DNA of 52,227 bases from Blastopirellula marina DSM 3645. Lineage in GTDB: Bacteria > Planctomycetota > Planctomycetia > Pirellulales > Pirellulaceae. Both the position numbers and the translations under genes were made by a program. This document shows positions 44,658 through 52,104 of this stretch, in pieces (positions within the stretch are counted from its first letter, which is position 1; every line of letters begins with the position of its first letter). The stretch is taken from NCBI RefSeq assembly GCF_000153105.1, contig NZ_CH672377.1, positions 407,274 through 459,500 on the forward strand, read 5' to 3'. The notes beneath the pieces were generated by a model. That model had not been told where the DNA came from. It saw only the letters and a list, made by a program, of their open reading frames with translations, and did not search any database.

Positions 44658-45677
44658 TTAATATTCGCCGATCACGTTTCCATCGGACATGCTGCCGAGA
44701 AATTCCATGATCGTATCGGTGGTTCCGCTGGCGTTACTCGCGGTGGTTTCCGATAGGAAGCGAACCGACCCATCCGCAAAGCAGACCTGGACTCCGCCGG
44801 GGTGCAGACTGCTTAAACCAGACTCCTCCCACTTCGGATAGGAATCTGCATGTTCCCAAATCTTATTCGGAGAGTGATAAGTCGTTACCAGAATTCTGCT
44901 CGCCCCTTGATCGGCCATGCCGCCCCGGTCTCGATGAGCCGGACCGCCGCCGTTGTAGTCGCGGGTCGCGAACAGTTCGCCCGCCAGATAGTCGGTCGTG
45001 TTGATGCGATAACAGCGCTCGCCCACCATCACCGTGTTGCTGCTGCCATCAGTAATGTCGCGCAGCCGCGTGTCGCTGTTTCGATAGAAGATGCCGGTCG
45101 CGCCAGTCGTACCATCGTTGAAGTTCGTCGCCTGATCCGCGCGAGCTAACGCCGAGCTATTGATGCCGAGATAGTTGGACAAAGAATGCCCTAATTCCGT
45201 CGACCCACCGTTCTGGATACAGCAGCCGGCGCATTCGGTGGTGCTGCTGAAGTCGGGGCCGATATCGGAAGGACAACGGAACGCCGCGTACCGCGATTGC
45301 ATGACCGCTTGCTGCGTGTCCAAGACGTTGGACGGAGAAGCCGGGCCGACATTCAACAGGTCGTGCACATTTCCCATTTCCATAAACGGCAGGGTCAACG
45401 CGGCCCACGACCAATGCCCCTTGTTGTCAACCACTTCCGTGCGGCCCGAAATGTCGACATAGCCAGAGGGGAACGAGCCGAACGTGTCATGATAGTTGTG
45501 CAGAGCAAGGCCGATTTGCTTCAGATTATTCGAGCACTGCATGCGGCGGGCCGCCTCACGCGCCTGCTGCACTGCCGGCAGCAACAGCGCAATCAAGACC
45601 CCGATAATAGCGATCACCACCAACAACTCGACCAGTGTAAAACCATTTCTGGCCATGCGAGATACGCGAGACGACAT
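44658..45677 (-). CDS. DUF1559 type IV pilin-like protein (module 2)
   Basis: 339 residues from the ATG at 45677; an upstream frame of 56 codons lacks the features of a prepilin leader. The leader is MSSRVSRMARNG, then [33 protein letters not shown] and [18 protein letters not shown] cysteine pair (ECAGCC) lies mid-protein, and the C-terminal [17 protein letters not shown] motif is typical of DUF1559. It is a paralogue of the protein at 42555, diverged in the middle. The lipoprotein gene follows after about 130 bases (from the preferred TTG). Confidence 0.95.
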   Translation of the reverse strand: MSSRVSRMARNGFTLVELLVVIAIIGVLIALLLPAVQQAREAARRMQCSNNLKQIGLALHNYHDTFGSFPSGYVDISGRTEVVDNKGHWSWAALTLPFMEMGNVHDLLNVGPASPSNVLDTQQAVMQSRYAAFRCPSDIGPDFSSTTECAGCCIQNGGSTELGHSLSNYLGINSSALARADQATNFNDGTTGATGIFYRNSDTRLRDITDGSSNTVMVGERCYRINTTDYLAGELFATRDYNGGGPAHRDRGGMADQGASRILVTTYHSPNKIWEHADSYPKWEESGLSSLHPGGVQVCFADGSVRFLSETTASNASGTTDTIMEFLGSMSDGNVIGEY

Positions 45678-46120
45678 AAGAAAATTGCCTACAATAAAGG
45701 AATTAATACAGGGGGGGGCCGCAAGAACCGACTGACGCCTGCGTCTGGGAAAGGAAAATTTAAAATTCAGAATACAGACAGGAACTCGCTTGGCCTGACG
45801 CGTTGAAAGCAACTCTAATAGCGCATCCCTGCTCTCAAGCAGCATCTAGCGAGGGACGTTCCTCACGAAGCAGTCGAACGGTCCACACCCAGTTTACCAT
45901 AACAAATCTCAACAAAATGTGAAATTTAGCACCCCCCGCCAGACAAGCGGAATTCTCCCCCCCTGTTTTCTGTACGAGGTTTTTGGCAAGAACCACCAGA
46001 ACGCCCCGCTTGGCGTTTCGCTTTCTCCGCCCCCGATCAGCCGCAGGGCCTTCGCCCCGGTTTCTGCTGCGAACTCCTTTGCAAGCAACAATCGGCCGCA
46101 AAAACCTCCCCCAATAGAGG
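45678..46120. other. Intergenic region upstream of the promoter at 46121
   Basis: About 440 bp without a supported gene. It contains runs of C and G (45711-45718 and ~45931-45962) and serves as the shared upstream region of the divergent pilin and ATPase genes. Confidence 0.4.
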
Positions 46121-46149
46121 TTGACACGCCGCCCCACCGATAGTATAAA
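46121..46149 (+). promoter_or_regulatory. Near-consensus sigma-70-type promoter
   Basis: TTGACA at 46121-46126 is a perfect -35 box. The -10 is TATAAA (46144-46149) after exactly 17 bases. It points toward the ATPase gene 195 bases downstream, giving a long leader with room for regulation. Confidence 0.78.
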
Positions 46150-46343
46150 TTTGTACAGTACTTCGAGCGACGGCTCGGCCCTGCTTTTCTGCGTTTGTTC
46201 TGGCGCCTGCGGGATGCGCCGGAGTCTAGTTGCGTAAGACGTTTGGCCTGGGGATGGGGCTGAGCGTCGGAGTGTTGGTTTGCCCCGATTTTGGGCGTGC
46301 GGCTCTGCTGCGCCTGCGGCGAACCACGGGGGGGGAAATTGAG

Positions 46344-47789
46344 ATGTCAATCGTCATAAACGAGCCTTCTTTCCAACCAACCAATCCAACGCCATCGAAT
46401 GACGCGACTTCGCCGGAATCGGATGTTGCGGAGAAGCGGCCGGATCGCCGCGACCATTTGCGCTTGGCCGATTCTGATTCCGAAGAGGAGCGGCGTTCGG
46501 GCCCCGAAGAAGAACCTTTAGAGGGGCTGACCACGACCCAATTATTAGCACGGAAAAAACCGCGGGCCTGGTTGTTGCCGGGGATGCTGGCTCGGCATGA
46601 AGCGGCGGTGATTTTGGGGCCCCGTAAAAGCATGAAGACCTCGCTGGCGGTCGATCTGTGCGGCGCGCTCGCGAGCGGCGGCAAGTTTTTGGGCCAATTC
46701 GCGGCCGAGCGGGCCTTTCGCGTCGGCTTTGTCGGCGGCGAAGGCGCCGAGCCGGTGGTGACCGACCTGGCGCCGCGCTGGAGCGCAGCGGCGGGTGTCG
46801 ACTTGTCGACGCTGGATCGGCTGGTCTGGGGGCTGAACATGGCGGAGCCGGGCGATCCGGTGAATGTGCGGCGGCTGACCGCTTGGATCGAGCGACACCA
46901 GTTGGAAGTGGTGCTGATCGACGCGGCCGATTTCTCGACCGCGACGCCGCGGGCCCAGACCCGGCAGCTGCGCGAGCTGGTGCGGTGCTGTTTGGAAGCC
47001 GGCGCGACGCCGATTCTCTGTTGTCCAACGCGCAAAGAGTCGCCGCCGCGGGCCTTAACCGCCGCCGATCTCGCCAGCGCCGCCTGTACGGCTGTCGCGC
47101 GGCAATGGCTGCTAGTCAATCGCCGCCAAGCGTTTGAGCCGGGGAGCGGGCGACACCAGTTGTGGTTGACGCTGGGGGGCGGCGCCGGGCAAAGCAGCCT
47201 GTGGGGAGTCGACATTGATGAAGGAGCAGCTGGTCGCAAGTGGGAAGTACAGTTGCGCGACGTGCCGGCCATCGCAGAAGAAACGGCCCAGTTGGCCGCC
47301 AAGGCGCAAGCCGATCACTTGCGGTGGAAACTGCGGGGCGTGATGTCGCAGATCGACCCGGCTCAGGCGACCAAGCTGAAGATCCGCGAGCAAAGCGGGA
47401 TGAGCGGCGCCAAGTTCGGCCTGACTTGGCAACGTCTGGTCGACGCCGGCGAAATCCGACTCGCTTCCAGCAGTGATCCCTCCATGCGCCAGTGGGAGCC
47501 CCGTTATCGCCTGGTCGATCTGGCCGAATTAAGCGATGACGATGCGGCCGATTTCGACCCGCTCGACGAAATCTTCCCCACCTTCACCACCGCCGAACTA
47601 TTGGCCTACGCCGAAAAAACTGCGCCGCCGAGTCCATTCCAGCAGGCCGACCAGCCGAGTCGTCCTGCGAGCGAAGCCGAGAAAATTTCACGCGCGAGTC
47701 CACTCGAAAAAAAGTCGCCGCCGAGTCCACTCCACGCTGCCCGCAAGTCGCGGAAGCGCCGGGCGAAGGTGCGAAAAAGGAGAAGGTGA
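46344..47789 (+). CDS. RepA-like AAA ATPase with basic C-terminal tail
   Basis: 481 residues from the ATG at 46344, preceded by GGGGGA; upstream in-frame starts lack support. Residues 1-60 are acidic and disordered. Residues ~65-300 form a RecA-type ATPase of the RepA/AAA_25 kind: Walker A GPRKSMKTS (Gly92-Ser100), a PRFVGGEGAEP-like sensor strand (FRVGFVGGEGAEPV) and Walker B VEVVLIDAADF. Residues ~340-400 look like a winged-helix region (IREQSGMSGAKFGLTWQRLVDAGEI). The C-terminus repeats PPSP/ASPL units and ends in a strongly basic tail (RKSRKRRAKVRKRRR), suited to nucleic acid binding. RepA-like ATPases are hexameric helicases of plasmids or mobile elements, but this one lacks such neighbours. 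Confidence 0.8.
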   Translation: MSIVINEPSFQPTNPTPSNDATSPESDVAEKRPDRRDHLRLADSDSEEERRSGPEEEPLEGLTTTQLLARKKPRAWLLPGMLARHEAAVILGPRKSMKTSLAVDLCGALASGGKFLGQFAAERAFRVGFVGGEGAEPVVTDLAPRWSAAAGVDLSTLDRLVWGLNMAEPGDPVNVRRLTAWIERHQLEVVLIDAADFSTATPRAQTRQLRELVRCCLEAGATPILCCPTRKESPPRALTAADLASAACTAVARQWLLVNRRQAFEPGSGRHQLWLTLGGGAGQSSLWGVDIDEGAAGRKWEVQLRDVPAIAEETAQLAAKAQADHLRWKLRGVMSQIDPAQATKLKIREQSGMSGAKFGLTWQRLVDAGEIRLASSSDPSMRQWEPRYRLVDLAELSDDDAADFDPLDEIFPTFTTAELLAYAEKTAPPSPFQQADQPSRPASEAEKISRASPLEKKSPPSPLHAARKSRKRRAKVRKRRR

Positions 47790-47818
47790 AGCGGCGACGA
47801 TTGTTGCTGCAAAAGTCG

Positions 47819-47991
47819 CGTAGAGGGTGGGTGGAGCAAAACCGCGATCGATTTTACCATCCTCCAATGACAGGACCGGTTTGCGCAAGCCACCGAACCC
47901 AATCGTCGCTCTGACCCAATCCGTGGGTTACGCAAGCGGCGACGTCGCTCGAGATTGGACACCGCAGTTCGCTTGCTGCACCCACGCTACG
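47819..47991 (+). repeat. Family B palindromic intergenic repeat, copy 3
   Basis: 173 bp, direct orientation like copy 2, just after the ATPase stop. The ends CGTAGAGGGTGGGTGG and CACCCACGCTACG are inverted. Internal similarity to copy 2 is high, including GGTTACGCAAGCGGCG and GAGATTGGACACCGC. Confidence 0.85.
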
Positions 47992-48294
47992 TTACTGAAG
48001 TTGCTGGTCACCGATGGACGTTCCGGCGCGAACCCCCTCTCCAAGAGTTCTCTCCTTTCATTGGAAAGCGATTTCGACAAGCCGCCGCGCGGATTCACCA
48101 AAACTTCAAGCCAACGTGAACGGTTTGCGGATTTGGCGATGTCGCGGCGGCGAATCTTGGCAGAGAGCGAAATACCGGCCAAGAAGGGACGATTGTGTGC
48201 CTTTGACCGTGTGACCTACTTGTTCTCTTCACCAATTTCTCGCGGTGACCAACCTTGCGGCGACGCCCCAAGGAAAAGGTTCGACCACGAAAAG
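47992..48294. other. Intergenic region before the tRNA-like element
   Basis: About 300 bp with no supported gene. Short frames on both strands have no ribosome-binding sites. It precedes the putative promoter at 48295. Confidence 0.4.
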
Positions 48295-48324
48295 TTGCTG
48301 TCAAAATCGCAGATGTGTTATGCT
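48295..48324 (+). promoter_or_regulatory. Possible promoter of the tRNA-like/HNH transcript
   Basis: TTGCTG (48295-48300) and TATGCT (48319-48324) are 18 bases apart. Transcription would begin near 48332 and include the tRNA-like structure in the leader of the HNH gene. Moderate match only. Confidence 0.42.
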
Positions 48325-48403
48325 AAGGGCCTGACTTCGCTCCCCTCCTCACCCCAACTGGGGTCGGAATGCAGCCCTACAAAAGTTCCTTGATCGAGCC
48401 CAA

Positions 48404-48473
48404 ACGACTGTAGCTCAACCAGGCAGAGCGCCCGTAGAAGCGGTTAGAAATCGGTTCGAACCCGATCAGTCGT
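48404..48473 (+). ncRNA. tRNA-like structure with truncated anticodon arm, just upstream of an HNH gene
   Basis: Seven-bp acceptor stem ACGACTG (48404-48410) / CAGTCGT (48467-48473), perfect. TA, then D-arm GCTC-AACCAGGCA-GAGC (48413-48429) with the conserved GG in the loop. T-arm ATCGG-TTCGAAC-CCGAT (48450-48466), perfect with the canonical TTCGA loop. The 20 bases between D and T arms (48430-48449) are too few for a normal anticodon arm plus variable loop; the best fold is a 3-bp stem CCG/CGG closing TAGAAG. No CCA is encoded. A tRNA mimic or degenerate tRNA is suggested. The element ends 28 bases before the HNH start codon. Confidence 0.75.
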
Positions 48474-48501
48474 CATCGACAATAACCTCAGGGAGAGATG
48501 G

Positions 48502-49095
48502 ATGTCGGCAATCCTCGAGCGCCCAACGCTCGTCCTCAATCGAAACTGGCAACCCGTAGGCGTCGCCTCGGTGGCCCGCTCGTTGACCAAGGTCTTCAGC
48601 GGTACGGCGCGGATCGTCGATCCGCTCAGCTACCAACTGTACGACTGGGAAGATTGGTCGCAACTTGTCCCGAACAAGGACGAGCCGTTCATCTCGTCGC
48701 AACGGTTGAAGATTCGCGTTCCGGAAGTGGTCACGCTGGTCAACTACGATCGCGTCCCGCGTAACACGGTGACGTTCAGCCGTCGTAACGTGTTCAAGCG
48801 CGACAACTACACGTGCCAATATTGCGGTTCGCGACCAGGAAGCGAAAGCTTGACGATCGACCACGTCCTGCCGCGTGCCCAAGGGGGCGAGTCGAGCTGG
48901 GAGAACTGCGTGCTGGCGTGCGTCGAATGCAATCATTCGAAAGCGAACCGTACGCCGCTGCAAGCACGAATGCCGTTGCACTCGATCCCGGTCCGCCCCC
49001 GCTGGTCGCCGGTTTACGCCGCACGCCGCGTACGGATCGAGTCGTGGGCCAAGTTCATCAGCGAAGCCTACTGGGATACCGAACTGGGCGCCTAG
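48502..49095 (+). CDS. HNH endonuclease preceded by a tRNA-like leader
   Basis: 197 residues from the ATG at 48502; AGGGAGA sits about 6 bases before. Residues 1-95 form a conserved N-terminal domain (LVLNRNWQPVGVASVARSLTKVFSGTARIVD, DWEDWSQL). The HNH/zinc region spans 100-150: Cys105-Cys108 (CQYCG), Asp120-His121 (IDHVLPRAQGG), Asn135, Cys140-Cys143 (CVECN) and His145, a complete beta-beta-alpha metal nuclease. The C-terminal stretch has VRPRWSPVYAARRVRIESW. This is the widespread stand-alone HNH family, not linked here to an intron, phage or CRISPR. A tRNA-shaped element lies directly upstream. The nuclease fold is sure; the cellular role is unknown. Confidence 0.92.
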   Translation: MSAILERPTLVLNRNWQPVGVASVARSLTKVFSGTARIVDPLSYQLYDWEDWSQLVPNKDEPFISSQRLKIRVPEVVTLVNYDRVPRNTVTFSRRNVFKRDNYTCQYCGSRPGSESLTIDHVLPRAQGGESSWENCVLACVECNHSKANRTPLQARMPLHSIPVRPRWSPVYAARRVRIESWAKFISEAYWDTELGA

Positions 49096-49122
49096 ACGCT
49101 GCTGGTAATATGAAAAACGCAA

Positions 49123-49157
49123 ACAGCCGTCCGAGTCACTCGGACGGCTGTGTTTTT
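49123..49157. terminator. Bidirectional terminator between HNH and caspase-like genes
   Basis: ACAGCCGTCCGAGT / ACTCGGACGGCTGT is a perfect 14-bp stem with a one-base loop. A T-run (GTTTTT) follows on the plus strand, and AAAAACGC precedes the stem, giving T-rich sequence on the minus strand. It serves both convergent genes. Confidence 0.93.
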
Positions 49158-49184
49158 AGCGAACGACGAATCTTTGGCGCCAGG

Positions 49185-50789
49185 TTAACTTTTCTTGGCG
49201 ACTGCCGGCGGCGTTTCGGCAAGATATTGCGATTCGAGCTTCACGAGTCGCACGTAATCTTCCCAGACCGTCGCATCCGCCGTTACGGCCAGATTGATCG
49301 CGAGAGCGCGGGTTTCTAACCAGTACTTCAGACGTTCGAGTTTCACGACATCCAGTTCATGCTGCTCGCGTTTCGCATCGAGCTCTTCAATCGCGCCGTT
49401 TAGCTCCTTCACCTTGGCGTAGTTCTCATTCTCGAGAATCGCTTGCTTTACCGCGTCGGCTTCTTCGGTGAGTAAGCGAGCCGTTTCGGGGTGCCAGGGG
49501 CTGCCGATCGCGGGCCAGCGATGCTGGATCGCTTTGGAGATTTCACTTTTGGCGGTCCCGAGCTCCTTTTTCTTCTCGCGGAGGTCTCCATCAGCGCCTT
49601 TCTTTTCTTCGCTGATCCGCTTCATCGCTGCTTCGACCTCTTTGCCGCGATCGGCGCCGACCAGCTCGAACCGCTGGCTGAGACCTTCGATCACCGCTCG
49701 TTCACTGGGACTGGCCGACATTAACAACACGTCAACCGGAGAATGGATCGACAACAAACCGTCTCGGCCGGTGGTCGCCGAATAGTGTCGCAGAAGAGCG
49801 TCCGAGGTCCGCGTCGGAATGTCGATCGTGTCGGCGTTCAATACGGTATAGGCATGCGCCTCCAACAGCGAGCTGCGTCCGTCCTGATCAAAATCAGGTC
49901 GCGTCACCGACTGCCCAGTGCGGGTCTCTCCGGTCAGCGCTTCCCAGAAGTAGGAAGAGTATTCGCGATACTCGGCCTGCTGGATGTTGGGGGTACAGCC
50001 GGCGGCGACACGATCCGGCACCGTCGAGAAGAACCCGCAGCGGGGATGATCGGCCAGCCCATTTTCTGGATCGCCCCCTTTGAAAATCAAGTTGCCGAAC
50101 CCGCCGCTATAACATTGCACCATCACCGCGATCACCGGCGCGTCGACCGGCAGCTCATCCAGCTTTTCGGTCCACTCGGTCACGGTCATCTCGTGGGAGT
50201 TCCAAAGGTGCGTCCGATTGTTGACCAACGGCTTAGCCCGCTTCTTCGGCTCTTCTTCCTTCGCATCGCCTTTCTCCGTCGGCTCCGATTTCTTTTCGGT
50301 TTCCGCAGGCTTTTCTTTCGTCGGCTTCGAGCGTCCGCCGTGCCCAGTAAAATAGAAGACCAAGCGATCATCGGCCGAGAGCCGCTGCGAGAGATCTGCG
50401 AGCGACTTTGCAATCACTTCCGGTTCGGCGGCGCCGCTGACGCCGGGGATCGAGCTGGATCGATAGTTGAACTGAATCCCGTTGCTGGGCCCCACGATCT
50501 CGGCCAGCAGCGTGCGGATATCTTCGTCGTCGCGCGTGACATCTTCGTACTGCAGATCGGCCTGGGGATTGTCGCCGTCGTCAAACAGGATCTGATGCTC
50601 GAGTTGATCCAGCCCCAAACGAGCAAGAGACCGCTGGAAGTAGAGAACGTTATTCTCCAACGAGATCTGACTGCTCTTCGCGACAGGTCCTCCTCCCACC
50701 GTGAAGAAGTGATCGGCGGCTTGGGCCGACGCCGCATGCAGCGCCAGTAGGCCCAGCCCTACGCACAAAGTAGATGTCATTCGAACCAT
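49185..50789 (-). CDS. Exported caspase-like (clan CD) cysteine peptidase with C-terminal coiled coil
   Basis: 534 residues from the ATG at 50789, seven bases after AGG. A Sec signal (~4-24, ending ASAQAAD) is followed by a clan CD fold: DDRLVFYFTGHGG with His150, and VIAVMVQCYSGGFG with Cys226. Between them lies a highly charged Lys/Glu insert (~155-185) in place of a short loop. Residues ~380-505 are rich in charged heptads (EVEAAMKRISEEKKGADGDLREKKKELGTAKSEISK) and likely form a coiled coil. Peptidases of this clan (legumain, caspase, metacaspase) cleave after specific residues. The signal points to the periplasm or outside. It stands alone; the substrate is unknown. Confidence 0.8.
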   Translation of the reverse strand: MVRMTSTLCVGLGLLALHAASAQAADHFFTVGGGPVAKSSQISLENNVLYFQRSLARLGLDQLEHQILFDDGDNPQADLQYEDVTRDDEDIRTLLAEIVGPSNGIQFNYRSSSIPGVSGAAEPEVIAKSLADLSQRLSADDRLVFYFTGHGGRSKPTKEKPAETEKKSEPTEKGDAKEEEPKKRAKPLVNNRTHLWNSHEMTVTEWTEKLDELPVDAPVIAVMVQCYSGGFGNLIFKGGDPENGLADHPRCGFFSTVPDRVAAGCTPNIQQAEYREYSSYFWEALTGETRTGQSVTRPDFDQDGRSSLLEAHAYTVLNADTIDIPTRTSDALLRHYSATTGRDGLLSIHSPVDVLLMSASPSERAVIEGLSQRFELVGADRGKEVEAAMKRISEEKKGADGDLREKKKELGTAKSEISKAIQHRWPAIGSPWHPETARLLTEEADAVKQAILENENYAKVKELNGAIEELDAKREQHELDVVKLERLKYWLETRALAINLAVTADATVWEDYVRLVKLESQYLAETPPAVAKKS

Positions 50790-51052
50790 GGCAAACCTGT
50801 TCTCATAGAAGTCAGATATTTTGACAAATAACTCGCGACGCCCAGCCAACGTATCGCGATAACATGCGGTCATCAGCGCCGCGCTGCTGGAACCAACTAG
50901 ATCCGCAGCAGAAAGTTTCGCGCTCCGGCGAATGATGCGGCGAGTTTCCTGCGACGTCGGACGAGCTCAATCGGCGATAGAAGTCCGGCGCACGACGCAT
51001 GGTCAACAAGTCACGATTGTAACTTGTGTGTCTATGCAATGCAGTTTTTGGT

Positions 51053-51520
51053 TCAATGATTTTGCGAAGAATTCGCAGTAAGCGTCACAATGTCATCCGC
51101 CGCGACCTGTCCTGCTTGGATCACCATGGCGAACCAACCGGCGAGCTTTTCGCGATTCGGACGCGTCTTTCCGCTCCGTGGATGTTGCACGTAACAGGGC
51201 GCCCAGCGGCGCGTGAGACGAACGATCACTTCGCCCAGTCGAAGCTCGGCGCCGGCGTCTAATTGACCAAGCCCCACGCCGGCGACCGTGATGTTTTCGC
51301 CCACGCTTCCCGGCGGCGCCGGCTCCTCATCGATCGGCAATTGCTCGTAAAGCTCGACATCAAACAGGCTCACGGCCCGCTCGTTCGTCTCGTGCTCTAA
51401 ATAGCGATGCTTATCGCCGACAATCCCCTGCGGCGTCAGCTCGATCGCTGCGACCGAATAGCGCGGAATGCCACCCGACGTCGAAGTGCAAACGGCGATC
51501 ACCCTGCCTGTCGCATTCAT
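51053..51520 (-). CDS. MOSC-domain protein
   Basis: 155 residues covering a whole MOSC domain: GIVGDKHRYLEHETNERAVSLFD (the early GxxGDxH), then PGSVGENITVAGVGLGQLDAGAELRLGEVIVRLTRRWAPC with the conserved Cys109, and a final ADDIVTL strand. MOSC proteins bind molybdenum cofactor or carry sulfur through this cysteine; stand-alone small forms include YiiM-type enzymes that reduce N-hydroxylated compounds. It begins six bases after kptA, so the two likely share a transcript. Functional link to RNA repair is not known. Confidence 0.9.
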   Translation of the reverse strand: MNATGRVIAVCTSTSGGIPRYSVAAIELTPQGIVGDKHRYLEHETNERAVSLFDVELYEQLPIDEEPAPPGSVGENITVAGVGLGQLDAGAELRLGEVIVRLTRRWAPCYVQHPRSGKTRPNREKLAGWFAMVIQAGQVAADDIVTLTANSSQNH

Positions 51521-51526
51521 TTTGAG

Positions 51527-52075
51527 TTATTCCAAAATACTTAAGTAAGCAGGGGGAACTTCGTCCGTCAGCCAAACTTGGTTGGGCGTCACGTAAAACG
51601 AATAACCGTCGGCATGCATTCGTCCCGCCGCGATTTGCAGCAACACCGGCTTGCCCCGTCGTTGTCCGACGGCGCTGGCCGTTTGTCGATCGTGATGCAG
51701 GTGAACGTGATGACGCTTCATTTTTTTCAGCCCTGTCTCCAAAATGATCGCGACCGATTGCTCCGGCGTTCCATGCAACAGATACTCAGGCGGCGCGGCA
51801 GCTTCGTAGCCCAGCTCCACTTCAATCGAATGCCCTTGCACCGCGCGGATGCGCAGCCCGTCTGAGGAGAACATGAACCGCTGCTTGTCATTTCGCGTCA
51901 CGACTTCTTGCAGCTGCGCTAACGTCAGCGGCCGACTTTCGCGCCTGATCGCGGCGAGCAACGTGGCCACTTCGACCCAACCCTGCTCATCGAGTTCGAT
52001 CCCAATTTTATCGGGCTGATGCCGCAGCACCAAGCTAAGAAATTTGCTCGTCTTCGCGAGCTGTTTATCATCCAT
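51527..52075 (-). CDS. kptA: RNA 2'-phosphotransferase Tpt1/KptA
   Basis: 182 residues from the ATG at 52075; the frame is open for 38 more codons, but that upstream stretch overlaps a family A repeat. The N-terminal winged helix (SKFLSLVLRHQPDKIGIELDEQGWVEV) contains the catalytic Arg18-His19. RFMFSSDGLRIRAVQGHS supplies the next arginine, and the ADP-ribosyltransferase-like half has LLHGT, VHLHHD and GRMHADGYSFYVTPNQVWL. The enzyme removes an RNA 2'-phosphate using NAD+, which in eukaryotes completes tRNA splicing. Its purpose in bacteria is unclear. It is first in a two-gene operon with a MOSC protein. Confidence 0.93.
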   Translation of the reverse strand: MDDKQLAKTSKFLSLVLRHQPDKIGIELDEQGWVEVATLLAAIRRESRPLTLAQLQEVVTRNDKQRFMFSSDGLRIRAVQGHSIEVELGYEAAAPPEYLLHGTPEQSVAIILETGLKKMKRHHVHLHHDRQTASAVGQRRGKPVLLQIAAGRMHADGYSFYVTPNQVWLTDEVPPAYLSILE

Positions 52076-52104
52076 CGCTTTCACGGTATCTCTGGTTACC
52101 GTTT

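Noticed and set aside
46226-47302. 358-codon minus-strand frame
   Set aside because: Opposite the ATPase gene, which has a strong promoter, ribosome-binding site and ATPase motifs; this frame has none.
47827-48393. 188-codon plus-strand frame
   Set aside because: Its first third is translated repeat B3; the remainder matches nothing and lacks a start signal. Similar repeat-derived frames occur at copies B1 and B2.
48404-48473. Ordinary tRNA gene
   Set aside because: Acceptor, D and T arms fit, but no canonical 5-bp/7-base anticodon arm can be formed, so no amino acid can be assigned.
48502-49095. IscB/HEARO-type RNA-guided nuclease
   Set aside because: The protein is a short stand-alone HNH without a RuvC domain or bridge helix, and the upstream RNA-like element is tRNA-shaped rather than an omega-RNA.
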